NCBI RefSeq assembly: GCF_001315105.1
Contig: NZ_BAZR01000003.1
Location: 62,001-126,000 of the forward strand
Direction: 5' to 3'
Length of the DNA stretch: 64,000 bases
From: Paenibacillus sp. JCM 10914
GTDB lineage: Bacteria; Bacillota; Bacilli; Paenibacillales; Paenibacillaceae
The notes beneath the pieces were generated by a model. The model made no database searches. It was not told the DNA's origin and saw only the letters and a program-made list of their open reading frames with translations. The position numbers were made by a program, and so were the translations under genes. This document shows positions 36,130 through 44,806 of the stretch, one piece after another. Each line of letters begins with the position of its first letter. Within the stretch, counting starts at the first letter, position 1.

Positions 36130-37133
36130 ATGAAGACTCGCAATTGGTGGGGCCTCGTATGGTCTGCGCTGCTAATATGCAGCGTATCGCTCGCAGGCTG
36201 CGGCAGCAGCGGAACGGATACGAAAGTGATGATCGGTGAAGTTACGCGTTCTATTTTCTACGCACCGCAGTATGTTGCGCTGGAGAAAGGGTTCTTCAAG
36301 GAAGAAGGATTGGATGTCGAGCTGCAGACGACGCCTGGCGGTGACAAGACGATGACCGCCCTGCTCTCAGGCGCTATCGATGTGGCGCTGGTCGGCTCCG
36401 AAACGTCTATCTATGTGTTCCAGCAAGGTTCGGATGATCCGGTCATTAACTTCGGCCAGGTCACGCAGACGGACGGAACGTTTCTGATGGCTCGTGACGG
36501 TTCGGCCGATTTCGACTGGAACAGCTTAAAGGGGAAGGTGTTTCTGGGTCAGCGTAAGGGTGGCATGCCGCAGATGGCCGGCGAATTTACATTGAACAGA
36601 AAAGGCATTGATCCCCGCAATGATCTGGAGCTGATTCAAAATATCGATTTTGCCAATATCGCCTCAGCTTATGCTTCAGGCACTGGCGAGTTCGTGCAGC
36701 TCTTTGAACCGCAAGCTCGATTTTTGAGAAGGAAGGGCGCGGCAAGGTCGTGGCTTCTTTCGGCGTGGAGAGCGGGCATCTGCCATACACCGTCTTTATG
36801 ACCAAGCAAAGCTATATCGACAAAAACAAAGATACGGTTCAAAAATTTACGAATGCGCTCTATAAGGCGCAGCAGTGGGTGGATACCAATAGTCCGGAAG
36901 ACATCGCAGACGCCATCCTGCCTTACTTCAAGGACAGCGACCGGGATATCGTCATATCGGCGGTCAAACGCTACAAAGAGCAAGGTAGCTATGCGACCGA
37001 TCCGATCGTCGACGAAGACGAGTGGAACAATCTTCTGGACGTTATGGACCAAGCCGGTGAGTTGAAGGAAAAGATCGCTCCGGACAAAATCGTCGATAAC
37101 AGCTTTGCCGAGCAAGCCAAAGCATCGAAATAA
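36130..37133 (+). pseudogene. ABC transporter substrate-binding lipoprotein (NMT1/SsuA-like), frameshifted
   Basis: Lipoprotein signal ending LAGC near residue 25, then SIFYAPQYVALEKGFFKEEG, GGDKTMTALLSGAIDVALVG and KGKVFLGQRKGGMPQM, typical of NMT1/THI5 and SsuA-type binding proteins. The first frame ends at 36801 with an unrelated tail. The next frame continues with IFEKEGRGKVVASFGVESGH to 37133. One lost base near 36712-36720 (after PQA) joins them into about 334 residues, the normal length. ATG behind GGAGGG. With the ATPase and permease downstream it forms a complete importer for a sulfonate, nitrate-like or thiamine-precursor ligand; the ligand is not readable. Confidence 0.85.
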
Positions 37134-37176
37134 CAACTTGTAGTCCTGATCCATAGAACGAAAGGAGAGAGCACCA

Positions 37177-37950
37177 ATGGAACCGGTAGTCGAATTGAAC
37201 GATATCGCACATGTATATGTCACTGATCGGGAAGCCTCTCTGGCTGTGGAAGGAATTCAGTTAAAGGTGGAGCCGGGGGAGTTTCTCAGCCTGGTTGGAC
37301 CAAGCGGATGCGGCAAGACCACGATCCTGTCGGTCATCGCCGGCCTGCTGCAGCCCTCCAAAGGAGTAGCCAGCGTGAATGGAAGACCCGTTACGGGACC
37401 ATCGCCGGAGGTAGGTTACATGCTGCAGCAGGACTACTTATTCCCGTGGCGTACGATTATGGATAACGCATTGATCGGACTGGAACTGACCGAGAGATTA
37501 TACGCGGATACGCGCGGCAACGTCCAGAATCTGCTAAAGGAGATGGGCCTCGGTGACAGCGGGGCATTATATCCGTCGCAGCTCTCAGGCGGAATGCGGC
37601 AGCGCGTAGCGCTTGTACGAACGCTGGCGACCGATCCCGGATTGCTGCTGCTTGATGAGCCGTTCTCTGCGCTGGATTACCAGACCAAGCTGCAACTGGA
37701 AGATTTGATCGGGGAGACGCTGAAGAAGCGGGGGAAGACGGCGATCCTCGTGACGCATGATCTGTCAGAGGCGATCGCCATGAGCGATCGTGTCGTGCTG
37801 CTAAACCGCAATCCGGGGCGGGTTCACAGATTCTTCGATGTTCCGGAGAACATCCAGCAAGCACAGCCGTTTTATGCACGCAAAGAACCTGGCTTTAATG
37901 AGCTGTTTCATGAAATATGGGGCGAAATGCAGTCCATCGGGAAGGAGTGA
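37177..37950 (+). CDS. ABC transporter ATP-binding protein (SsuB/TauB-like)
   Basis: 257 residues. Walker A GPSGCGKTT (about residues 42-50), signature LSGGMRQR, Walker B LLLLDEPFSALD and the switch VTHDLSEAI are all intact. It energises the importer whose binding protein and permease flank it. ATG behind GAAAGGAGAG, 43 bp after the binding-protein stop. Confidence 0.92.
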   Translation: MEPVVELNDIAHVYVTDREASLAVEGIQLKVEPGEFLSLVGPSGCGKTTILSVIAGLLQPSKGVASVNGRPVTGPSPEVGYMLQQDYLFPWRTIMDNALIGLELTERLYADTRGNVQNLLKEMGLGDSGALYPSQLSGGMRQRVALVRTLATDPGLLLLDEPFSALDYQTKLQLEDLIGETLKKRGKTAILVTHDLSEAIAMSDRVVLLNRNPGRVHRFFDVPENIQQAQPFYARKEPGFNELFHEIWGEMQSIGKE

Positions 37951-37955
37951 AGCGT

Positions 37956-38792
37956 ATGACATCAAGGCATGAGCGAACACCGGCTTCCTCTACCGAGGGT
38001 TGGCTGCAGGAGATCTTTCTTCAACACAAGAACAGAAAGAGAAGAATTCGTAACCAAGTGCTGACCGTACAGTTGAGTCTGCTCGTTCTCTTCTTTGCCT
38101 GGTGGGAAATCGCGGGCAGGTTGAAATGGATCGACGTGCTGCTGTTCAGTTATCCTTCGAAAATCTTTGCAAACATTTGGAGCAATATCGTAAGCGGTGA
38201 ACTGTGGGCACATCTCGGAATAACCGTTGGTGAGACCGTTGTTGGATTCTTGCTGGGAACGCTCGTTGGTACCTTGCTCGCGATCTTGATCTGGTGGTCG
38301 CCTTTTCTGAACAAAGTGCTGGACCCCTACATGGTTGTGTTCAACAGTATGCCTAAGGTGGCGCTCGGACCGATCTTTATCGTCATGTTCGGTGCAGGCT
38401 TTACGGCAATCGTTGTTACAACACTGTCCATTACGGTCATCGTGACGACGCTTGTCGTGTACAACAGCTTTAATGAAGTCGATTCCAATCTGATCAAGGT
38501 CGTCCGCACATTCGGCGGAAGCAAGCGCCAGGTATTTCAGCGCGTCATCCTGCCGGCATCCTATCCGGCTATCGTATCTACCTTGAAAGTGAATGTGGGG
38601 ATGGCCTGGGTTGGCGTCATCGTCGGGGAATTCTTGGTGGCCAAGGCCGGGCTTGGGTATTTGATCATGTACGGGTTTCAGGTGTTCAACTTTACGCTTG
38701 TCCTGTCGAGCCTGCTCATCATCGCCGTCGTAGCGACCGCCATGTACCAAATCGTTGTCTATGTTGAAAGAAAGCTGCTGACCCATCGTTAA
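37956..38792 (+). CDS. ABC transporter permease (SsuC/TauC-like)
   Basis: 278 residues from ATG 37956, with AAGGAG eight bases upstream; a longer frame starting inside the ATPase gene is not used. Six hydrophobic segments and the EAA-type loop GGSKRQVFQRVILPASYPAI, which contacts the ATPase. Starts five bases after the ATPase stop, completing the operon. Confidence 0.9.
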   Translation: MTSRHERTPASSTEGWLQEIFLQHKNRKRRIRNQVLTVQLSLLVLFFAWWEIAGRLKWIDVLLFSYPSKIFANIWSNIVSGELWAHLGITVGETVVGFLLGTLVGTLLAILIWWSPFLNKVLDPYMVVFNSMPKVALGPIFIVMFGAGFTAIVVTTLSITVIVTTLVVYNSFNEVDSNLIKVVRTFGGSKRQVFQRVILPASYPAIVSTLKVNVGMAWVGVIVGEFLVAKAGLGYLIMYGFQVFNFTLVLSSLLIIAVVATAMYQIVVYVERKLLTHR

Positions 38793-38915
38793 TATCGATC
38801 CAAAGCTTCAAGACACCTCTGCTATAGTTGTTTATGTGATAAAAATAGGCTAGGATGAAGATGAAATATTGCGAAACATTCATAATCTAACATCTTGCCG
38901 GAGGCGCTTCATCAC

Positions 38916-39884
38916 ATGGGATTTCGTGTCATCAAAACAGCAGCAGCGAGCCTGCTGGCGATATTAATTACAGATGCTTTAAACATACCGGGGGCTACGT
39001 CCGCCGGTCTTCTTGCTATTCTCGGGGTGGATGTCACCCGCAAACGGAGTGTGCGCTCCATCTCGGCCCGATTCTTTGCTTCCGTACTTGGACTGCTGCT
39101 GGCGAGCCTGCTTTTTTATTTGCTCGGATTCCACTATTGGGTTCTGGCCCTGTATATTCTTTTGGCTTTCCCTGCTATTTCCAAGGCGAATTTCAAGGAA
39201 GGTATCGTCACGAGTTCCGTCGTGGTATTCCGGGTGTTTCAAGGGGAGGAGATTGGTTTCGATATCTTTCTAACCCAGGTAGAGCTATTAATCATTGGCC
39301 TCGGTTCAGCGATGCTTGTGAACTTGATCTATATGCCTAATAGCGAAGGGGCGATGATTGAGATTCGGAGGAAGGTCGATGGGTTGTTTGCGACTATTTT
39401 CAATCATTACGCGCTTACGCTGCGAGATCCTGAACATATCTGGGATGGAAAAGAACTAATTGAAGCGAATCGGCAGATTGATCGGGGGATAGAAGAAGCC
39501 AAGCGAGCTTCGGAGAATCAGATGATTCACCCGGATGGTGCGTGGAATATTTATTTTTATATGCGCAAGGAACAGATGGAGAATATTCAGAGCATGATGC
39601 ATCAGATATCGCAGGTGTATGAGCAGCTTCCCCATGGTGTGCTTGCAGCGGAAGTGTTCGATCAACTAAGCGAGGATGTCATGAGCGAGGGTTACACCGG
39701 AAAAGCGGAGTCGCTGCTGCATGAGCTGGAACGAGAGTTCAAGGCGATGGAGCTCCCTACCACACGTGAAGAGTTCGAGGTCAGAGCGGCAATCCTGCAA
39801 CTATGTCATGAGCTGGATTACTATCTTAATATTTCGAAGAAATACAAAGCACCCACTGCCAAAAGAATGGTTAGATCCAGCTGA
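38916..39884 (+). CDS. aromatic acid exporter family protein
   Basis: 322 residues from ATG 38916 (GGAGG 11 bases upstream; a TTG further upstream covers the ribosome site). Five or six N-terminal membrane segments (VIKTAAASLLAILITDALNI, then GATSAGLLAILGVDVTRKRS) followed by a cytoplasmic helical domain of about 170 residues: the layout of the ArAE/DUF939 family. It probably exports aromatic carboxylates by analogy only. Confidence 0.82.
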   Translation: MGFRVIKTAAASLLAILITDALNIPGATSAGLLAILGVDVTRKRSVRSISARFFASVLGLLLASLLFYLLGFHYWVLALYILLAFPAISKANFKEGIVTSSVVVFRVFQGEEIGFDIFLTQVELLIIGLGSAMLVNLIYMPNSEGAMIEIRRKVDGLFATIFNHYALTLRDPEHIWDGKELIEANRQIDRGIEEAKRASENQMIHPDGAWNIYFYMRKEQMENIQSMMHQISQVYEQLPHGVLAAEVFDQLSEDVMSEGYTGKAESLLHELEREFKAMELPTTREEFEVRAAILQLCHELDYYLNISKKYKAPTAKRMVRSS

Positions 39885-40025
39885 TTTCAGGGCGATTTTA
39901 TCTTCTGGGTAACATTTTTTTTGATATTTTTAGCATCATATGAATTTATTTGGACCACTTCATTCAACATTCGCCCATGTCGTGCATACACATGTATGGA
40001 ATGATTGTATGGAGGAGGTTCGAAG

Positions 40026-40592
40026 ATGTCATTGAGTCATAAACACCAATGTAGAGAAATCATTACCAAAGCGATTTGCGGCAAAGGTCGTAAGTTCTCT
40101 ACCGTAACACATACCGTGACTCCGCCTAATAATCCGACCAGCATTTTGGGGGCCTGGATTATACAGCATCAATACGAGGCGGTTGCCGCCGGAGACGGAA
40201 TTGAAGTTATTGGTACTTACGATGTTAACATCTGGTATTCCTATGACAAAAATTCGCAGACCGATGTGGCGAAAGAAACGGTATCGTATGTAGAGCGCGT
40301 GCCTCTCTCTTATCTGGATCCGAAGCATCGCGCGTCCACGGTAGAAGTGTCGGCGGAAGCGACACAGGAACCGAGTTGTGTTGAGGCCAGCGTATCCTCA
40401 AATGGCACGAGTGTGATCATCCGTGTCGAAAGAGAATTTGCGGTCGAACTGATTGCTGAGACGAAAGTCGTAGTCAAAGTATGCGAACATCATCACGGTG
40501 ACTACGAAGACAAAGAGTTCGACTATGTCCTTGGGGACAATGCCGACGACTACGAAGACCTTGATTTTGAGGGTCTGGAGGATGAACTGTAA
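40026..40592 (+). CDS. cotE: outer spore coat morphogenetic protein CotE
   Basis: 188 residues from ATG 40026, which has GGAGGAGG upstream. CREIITKAICGKGRKFSTVT and ILGAWIIQHQYEAVAAGDGI match CotE, and the acidic C-terminus (DNADDYEDLDFEGLEDEL) is typical. CotE directs outer coat assembly around the forespore. A CATACACA sequence at about 39984 resembles a sigma-E -10 element, as expected for a mother-cell gene, but the -35 is poor. Located before mutS-mutL as in other spore formers. Confidence 0.92.
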   Translation: MSLSHKHQCREIITKAICGKGRKFSTVTHTVTPPNNPTSILGAWIIQHQYEAVAAGDGIEVIGTYDVNIWYSYDKNSQTDVAKETVSYVERVPLSYLDPKHRASTVEVSAEATQEPSCVEASVSSNGTSVIIRVEREFAVELIAETKVVVKVCEHHHGDYEDKEFDYVLGDNADDYEDLDFEGLEDEL

Positions 40593-40637
40593 GTAATCCC
40601 TCCAACAGGTAATGGATATGATTTTAGCATATGCAGT

Positions 40638-40674
40638 GAGGGCAGCTTTGCGGAGGGCGGATGCCCTCTTTTTT
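40638..40674 (+). terminator. intrinsic terminator after cotE
   Basis: GAGGGCA and TGCCCTC pair and are followed by a run of T. Confidence 0.8.
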
Positions 40675-40700
40675 ATTTTTTTTTATGAGGAGGCTTTCGG

Positions 40701-41948
40701 GTGATGGCTCTTTCAGCGACCAGTAAGGATAAAACACACGATTATACAGCTCTCAGTGGATCAAGCGCTGTCGCGGTGAGGGCTCGACTTCTAAGAGCTG
40801 GCGTGCCGTGTCAATTAACTGTGGAGGCAGCGGATCAGGCGTTTGCGGCGCAATATCGTGTTATTGTGCGCGACCTGGCTGCTGTTCATATCAAGCAACC
40901 CCGGCTTGGCGGCGCGGGCATGCAATTTGATCCTGATCCGGTAGGCGGAAGATATGAGGATGGACTCCATCGCCGTCTGGAGAAGGCGGCTGTCCGGACG
41001 CTTTATACGCTTGGCACGGATGAGGGAGAAGTTGTCATGACGGCCAAATCTGGTCGCGGGTATGTGATTGATGGAATATCTTTCGACCGAAGTAAGGTTA
41101 AGGCCGTCATGAGCGCTAAGGGCCTTGTAAATTTGGCTGATGGAGCCCGCGCCTCTATAGAGGATAGAGTTCCTGATGGGCTGCTGCTCGGTATGGATCC
41201 TGAGTTTGTATTGATGCAAGAAGACGACAGGTTGGTCTATGCTTCGGAGTTTATGGAGCGCGGGGGCGTTGCCGGAAGCGATGTCGTTCGTTATCAAGGC
41301 GAAGTGATCCATCCTATAGCCGAGCTGAGGCCGGACCCGAAGCCAACGCCGAAGGAAGCAGTAACCGAATTGCAGAAGGCTATGCGTGAGGCGTCCAGAC
41401 TCATTACGAATCGTTCCTTGTCATGGCGAGCAGGTGCGCTTCCCCATACGGCTTTTCCGTTAGGCGGTCATATTCATTTCAGCGGGGTTCCGCTTGGATT
41501 ATCACTGCTGCAGGCGCTGGATAATTACGTGGCGCTGCCACTCGTAATGCTGGAGGACCCGCGAGGGAGCAAGCGCAGACCGAGATATGGCTTTCTCGGC
41601 GATTTCAGAAGACAGCCGCATGGTGGTTTTGAATATCGGACGCTGCCAAGTTTCCTGATCTCTCCGCTGATTACGAAGGTATCGCTTTATCTTGCCTATC
41701 TGGTTGCCCGCTACAGCGATCGCTTGCTGGCAAGACCTCTAAGTACGGAACGGTATCATCGTGCCTACTACGAAGGAGATAAGGCGGTGCTCATGGAGTG
41801 TATCCCTGGGTGGCATCGGGATGTATCATCGTTACCGGAATACAAGGATTATGCACGCGAAATTGAGTTGTGTCTGAATTATATCGAAGAAGGACGTACC
41901 TGGGATGAATCGAGAGATATTCGGAAGCTGTGGAATATTCCCTTGTAG
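40701..41948 (+). CDS. putative amidoligase (COOH-NH2 ligase type 2) domain protein
   Basis: 415 residues; GTG 40701 with GAGGAGG seven bases upstream (ATG 40704 also possible). LLLGMDPEFVLMQEDDRLVY, GGHIHFSGVPLG and HGGFEYRTLPSFL are the conserved blocks of the phage-type amidoligase fold, a glutamine-synthetase/ATP-grasp-like COOH-NH2 ligase. Such enzymes would form amide links on peptides or cell-wall material. It lies between cotE and mutS, so a role in spore or envelope modification is possible, without direct evidence. Confidence 0.7.
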   Translation: MMALSATSKDKTHDYTALSGSSAVAVRARLLRAGVPCQLTVEAADQAFAAQYRVIVRDLAAVHIKQPRLGGAGMQFDPDPVGGRYEDGLHRRLEKAAVRTLYTLGTDEGEVVMTAKSGRGYVIDGISFDRSKVKAVMSAKGLVNLADGARASIEDRVPDGLLLGMDPEFVLMQEDDRLVYASEFMERGGVAGSDVVRYQGEVIHPIAELRPDPKPTPKEAVTELQKAMREASRLITNRSLSWRAGALPHTAFPLGGHIHFSGVPLGLSLLQALDNYVALPLVMLEDPRGSKRRPRYGFLGDFRRQPHGGFEYRTLPSFLISPLITKVSLYLAYLVARYSDRLLARPLSTERYHRAYYEGDKAVLMECIPGWHRDVSSLPEYKDYAREIELCLNYIEEGRTWDESRDIRKLWNIPL

Positions 41949-41973
41949 CCGAGGATGCCTAAAGCTTAATTTC

Positions 41974-41982
41974 TGTTATAAT
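41974..41982 (+). promoter_or_regulatory. extended -10 promoter of mutS
   Basis: TGTTATAAT (41974-41982) is an extended -10 (TGn-TATAAT) 36 bp upstream of mutS; the -35 is weak, which is normal for the extended type. Confidence 0.5.
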
Positions 41983-42017
41983 AGAGGTCAAGCTACAAAC
42001 GGCATGGAGGTATTTTC

Positions 42018-44762
42018 ATGGCTAAATATACGCCGATGATTGAACAATATTTGAACGTGAAGGAACAAGCGCGGGATGCGTTTCTTTTTTTCCGCCTTGG
42101 CGATTTTTATGAGATGTTTTTTGAGGATGCCATTCTGGCATCCAAGGAGCTTGAGATTACACTGACTGGACGCGAAGGCGGTGGCGACGAGAAGATTCCG
42201 ATGTGCGGCGTTCCTTACCATTCAGCGGAAGGTTATATACAGCGCTTGATTGAAAAAGGCTATAAGGTTGCGATCTGCGAGCAGATGGAGGATGCTTCGG
42301 TTACGAAAGGCATGGTCCGCCGCGAAATCGTCCGGATCGTAACGCCCGGCACGATCATGGACGGCAAGGTGGTCCAGGATAAATCCAACAATTATATGGT
42401 CTGCATTACGGAGTCATCCGGCCTAATGTCCTTGTCCGCCTGCGATTTATCTACCGGTGAGTTGTATGTCACATCTGTTCCATCCTCGGAAGAGTGGCTG
42501 AGAGACGAGATCAACATTTACGAGCCTTCGGAGATTATCGGGGATGCGTCACTGCTGGAGATCATATCCTCCCATGCGTTGCCTGGGGCTAAAGCGGTAC
42601 TGTACACGGCCTGGGACCGAAGAGAGGATCATCGGGTCAAAAGCCAGTTTGGTGAGCCCGCCTGGGCACGTCTGGAAGAGGAGCGCCGTGCTTGCGTGTC
42701 GCTGCTAATCTCTTATCTAAGTGAGACGCAGAAGCGCTCGCTTGGACAACTGACCCAAATTTCCTCCTATGAGCCAGGGCAGTATATGGTTCTGGATCCG
42801 TTCACTCGCCGCAATCTGGAGCTTGTGGAGACGGTGCGCGAGCGGTCCAAGAAAGGCTCGTTGCTATGGCTGCTCGATCGTACGGAGACTTCGATGGGAG
42901 CAAGGCTGCTGCGTCGCAGAATCGATAAACCGCTGCTCTCCCGCAGTAGGATCGAGGAACGGTTAGAGGCGGTGGAGCATTTATATAACCAGTACATACT
43001 GCGAGAAGATTTGCGGTCGGCGCTGAAGGAGATTTACGATCTGGAACGGTTGGTGGGCCGGATCGCATTCGGCAGTGCGAACGGCAGGGACCTGAACGCC
43101 CTGAAGCTGTCAATACGTCAAATCCCCGCGCTGAAAGAGCTATGTGAAACGTCGGATTCCCAGACGCTACGCGAAGTTGCTGCCCAGACGGATGTATGCG
43201 ATGATCTGTGCGAACTCATCGACGACGCAGTCGTGGATGAACCGCCGGTTTCGGTACGAGACGGGGGTATCATCAAACCTGGCTACCATGAGCGGCTGGA
43301 CGAACTGCGAGAAGCCAGCACGAACGGCAAGCGGTGGATTGCAGAGCTTGAGGCCAGGGAGCGTGCAGCTACAGGCATCAAATCACTTAAAATCGGCTAC
43401 AACAAGGTGTTTGGTTATTTTATCGAGGTCACGAAATCGAATCTGATGTCGCTGCCAGAGGGTAGGTATGAACGGAAGCAAACGCTGGCTAATGCGGAAC
43501 GGTTTGTTACACCTGAACTGAAGGAGAAGGAAAGCTTAATTCTGGAAGCACAAGAGAAGATGGTGGATCTGGAATACGGCCTCTTCACCGAGCTGCGGGA
43601 CAAGCTGAACACCCAGATTACGAGGTTGCAGCAGCTTGCCGAAAAGATTGCCGAGATCGATGTGTACCAATCCCTGGCTGCCGTCAGTGCGGAATACCGG
43701 TTCGTCAAGCCGGAGCTAAGCGATGGATATGATTATATCGTGGAAGAGGGGCGTCATCCGGTGGTTGAAGCCGTATTGAAGGATGCCTCGTTCATCTCTA
43801 ACGGGACCGAGTTGCATCAAGATGGCTCCTCGATCCTGCTGATTACCGGGCCTAATATGGCGGGAAAAAGCACCTACATGCGCCAAGTCGCTTTACTATC
43901 AATTCTGGCACAGATCGGTTGTTTCGTACCGGCACAGCGAGCCGTGGTTCCGTTGGTGGATCGAATATTCACTAGAATTGGGGCGGCGGATGACCTGATT
44001 GGCGGTCAAAGTACGTTCATGGTCGAAATGGCTGATATTCAGGTCATGACCGAGAAGGCTACGCCGCGAAGCCTCATCATTATCGATGAGCTTGGCCGCG
44101 GAACTTCCACCAGCGAAGGAATGGCCATCGCGCAAGCGGTAATTGAATACGTCCATGACCATATCGGTTGTAAGGCGCTTGTATCCACGCATTTTCATGA
44201 GCTTGCCCATCTGCAAGACAGCCTGGCCGGATTACGCAACTATTCCATGGCCGTGCAGGAAAGCGGAGACAAGGTCCACTTCCTGCGTAAGCTGATTCCT
44301 GGGGCAGCTGACAGCAGTTATGGCATTTATTGCGCGCGTTTGGCCGGCTTGCCGGGCGGGATTATCGAACGTGCTTATGGACTGCTTCAAGGTCTGGAGC
44401 AAGCATCACTGGCAGCCGTTGCTTCTGAGTCAAGCGCTGTTACACGTCAAGAGACAGCTGTGACGACCCGTTATGATGCCTTGCCAGAAGAGGACGTGTC
44501 CGTGTGCGAGCATAATGAGATCGCCATAACAACAGGCGGTAGCGAGAGAGCACGGAACGGAGTCGTACAGCTCTCGATTTTTGATGAAGAAGAAGTATCT
44601 GTCCCGGAGGAGGCCGCGAGTGCTCCACAGCAGGAGCCTTCAATTGCACCGGCGGTCAAGGAGTTGGTAGATGCGGTCAAAGGGGTGGACGTCATGAATA
44701 TGACGCCGCTGCAAGCGATGCAGTTCCTGAATGACTTGAAGCTGCAAGCGAAAGACATGTAA
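42018..44762 (+). CDS. mutS: DNA mismatch repair protein MutS
   Basis: 914 residues. The mismatch-reading Phe motif lies in FFRLGDFYEMFFEDA near residue 25; the ATPase has ITGPNMAGKSTYMRQVA (Walker A, near residue 615) and IIDELGRGTSTSEG (Walker B). A Ser/Ala/Glu-rich linker near 810-880 is longer than in Bacillus. MutS recognises mismatches and recruits MutL, encoded 44 bp downstream. Confidence 0.97.
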   Translation: MAKYTPMIEQYLNVKEQARDAFLFFRLGDFYEMFFEDAILASKELEITLTGREGGGDEKIPMCGVPYHSAEGYIQRLIEKGYKVAICEQMEDASVTKGMVRREIVRIVTPGTIMDGKVVQDKSNNYMVCITESSGLMSLSACDLSTGELYVTSVPSSEEWLRDEINIYEPSEIIGDASLLEIISSHALPGAKAVLYTAWDRREDHRVKSQFGEPAWARLEEERRACVSLLISYLSETQKRSLGQLTQISSYEPGQYMVLDPFTRRNLELVETVRERSKKGSLLWLLDRTETSMGARLLRRRIDKPLLSRSRIEERLEAVEHLYNQYILREDLRSALKEIYDLERLVGRIAFGSANGRDLNALKLSIRQIPALKELCETSDSQTLREVAAQTDVCDDLCELIDDAVVDEPPVSVRDGGIIKPGYHERLDELREASTNGKRWIAELEARERAATGIKSLKIGYNKVFGYFIEVTKSNLMSLPEGRYERKQTLANAERFVTPELKEKESLILEAQEKMVDLEYGLFTELRDKLNTQITRLQQLAEKIAEIDVYQSLAAVSAEYRFVKPELSDGYDYIVEEGRHPVVEAVLKDASFISNGTELHQDGSSILLITGPNMAGKSTYMRQVALLSILAQIGCFVPAQRAVVPLVDRIFTRIGAADDLIGGQSTFMVEMADIQVMTEKATPRSLIIIDELGRGTSTSEGMAIAQAVIEYVHDHIGCKALVSTHFHELAHLQDSLAGLRNYSMAVQESGDKVHFLRKLIPGAADSSYGIYCARLAGLPGGIIERAYGLLQGLEQASLAAVASESSAVTRQETAVTTRYDALPEEDVSVCEHNEIAITTGGSERARNGVVQLSIFDEEEVSVPEEAASAPQQEPSIAPAVKELVDAVKGVDVMNMTPLQAMQFLNDLKLQAKDM

Positions 44763-44806
44763 AGCTGTCGACAGAGTTGCTTAGAAGAAGGGAGGCCGAA
44801 GAGAGT

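Noticed and set aside
37962..38786. 274-codon minus-strand frame
   Set aside because: It is antisense to the ABC permease, with a His/Asp-rich composition typical of a shadow.
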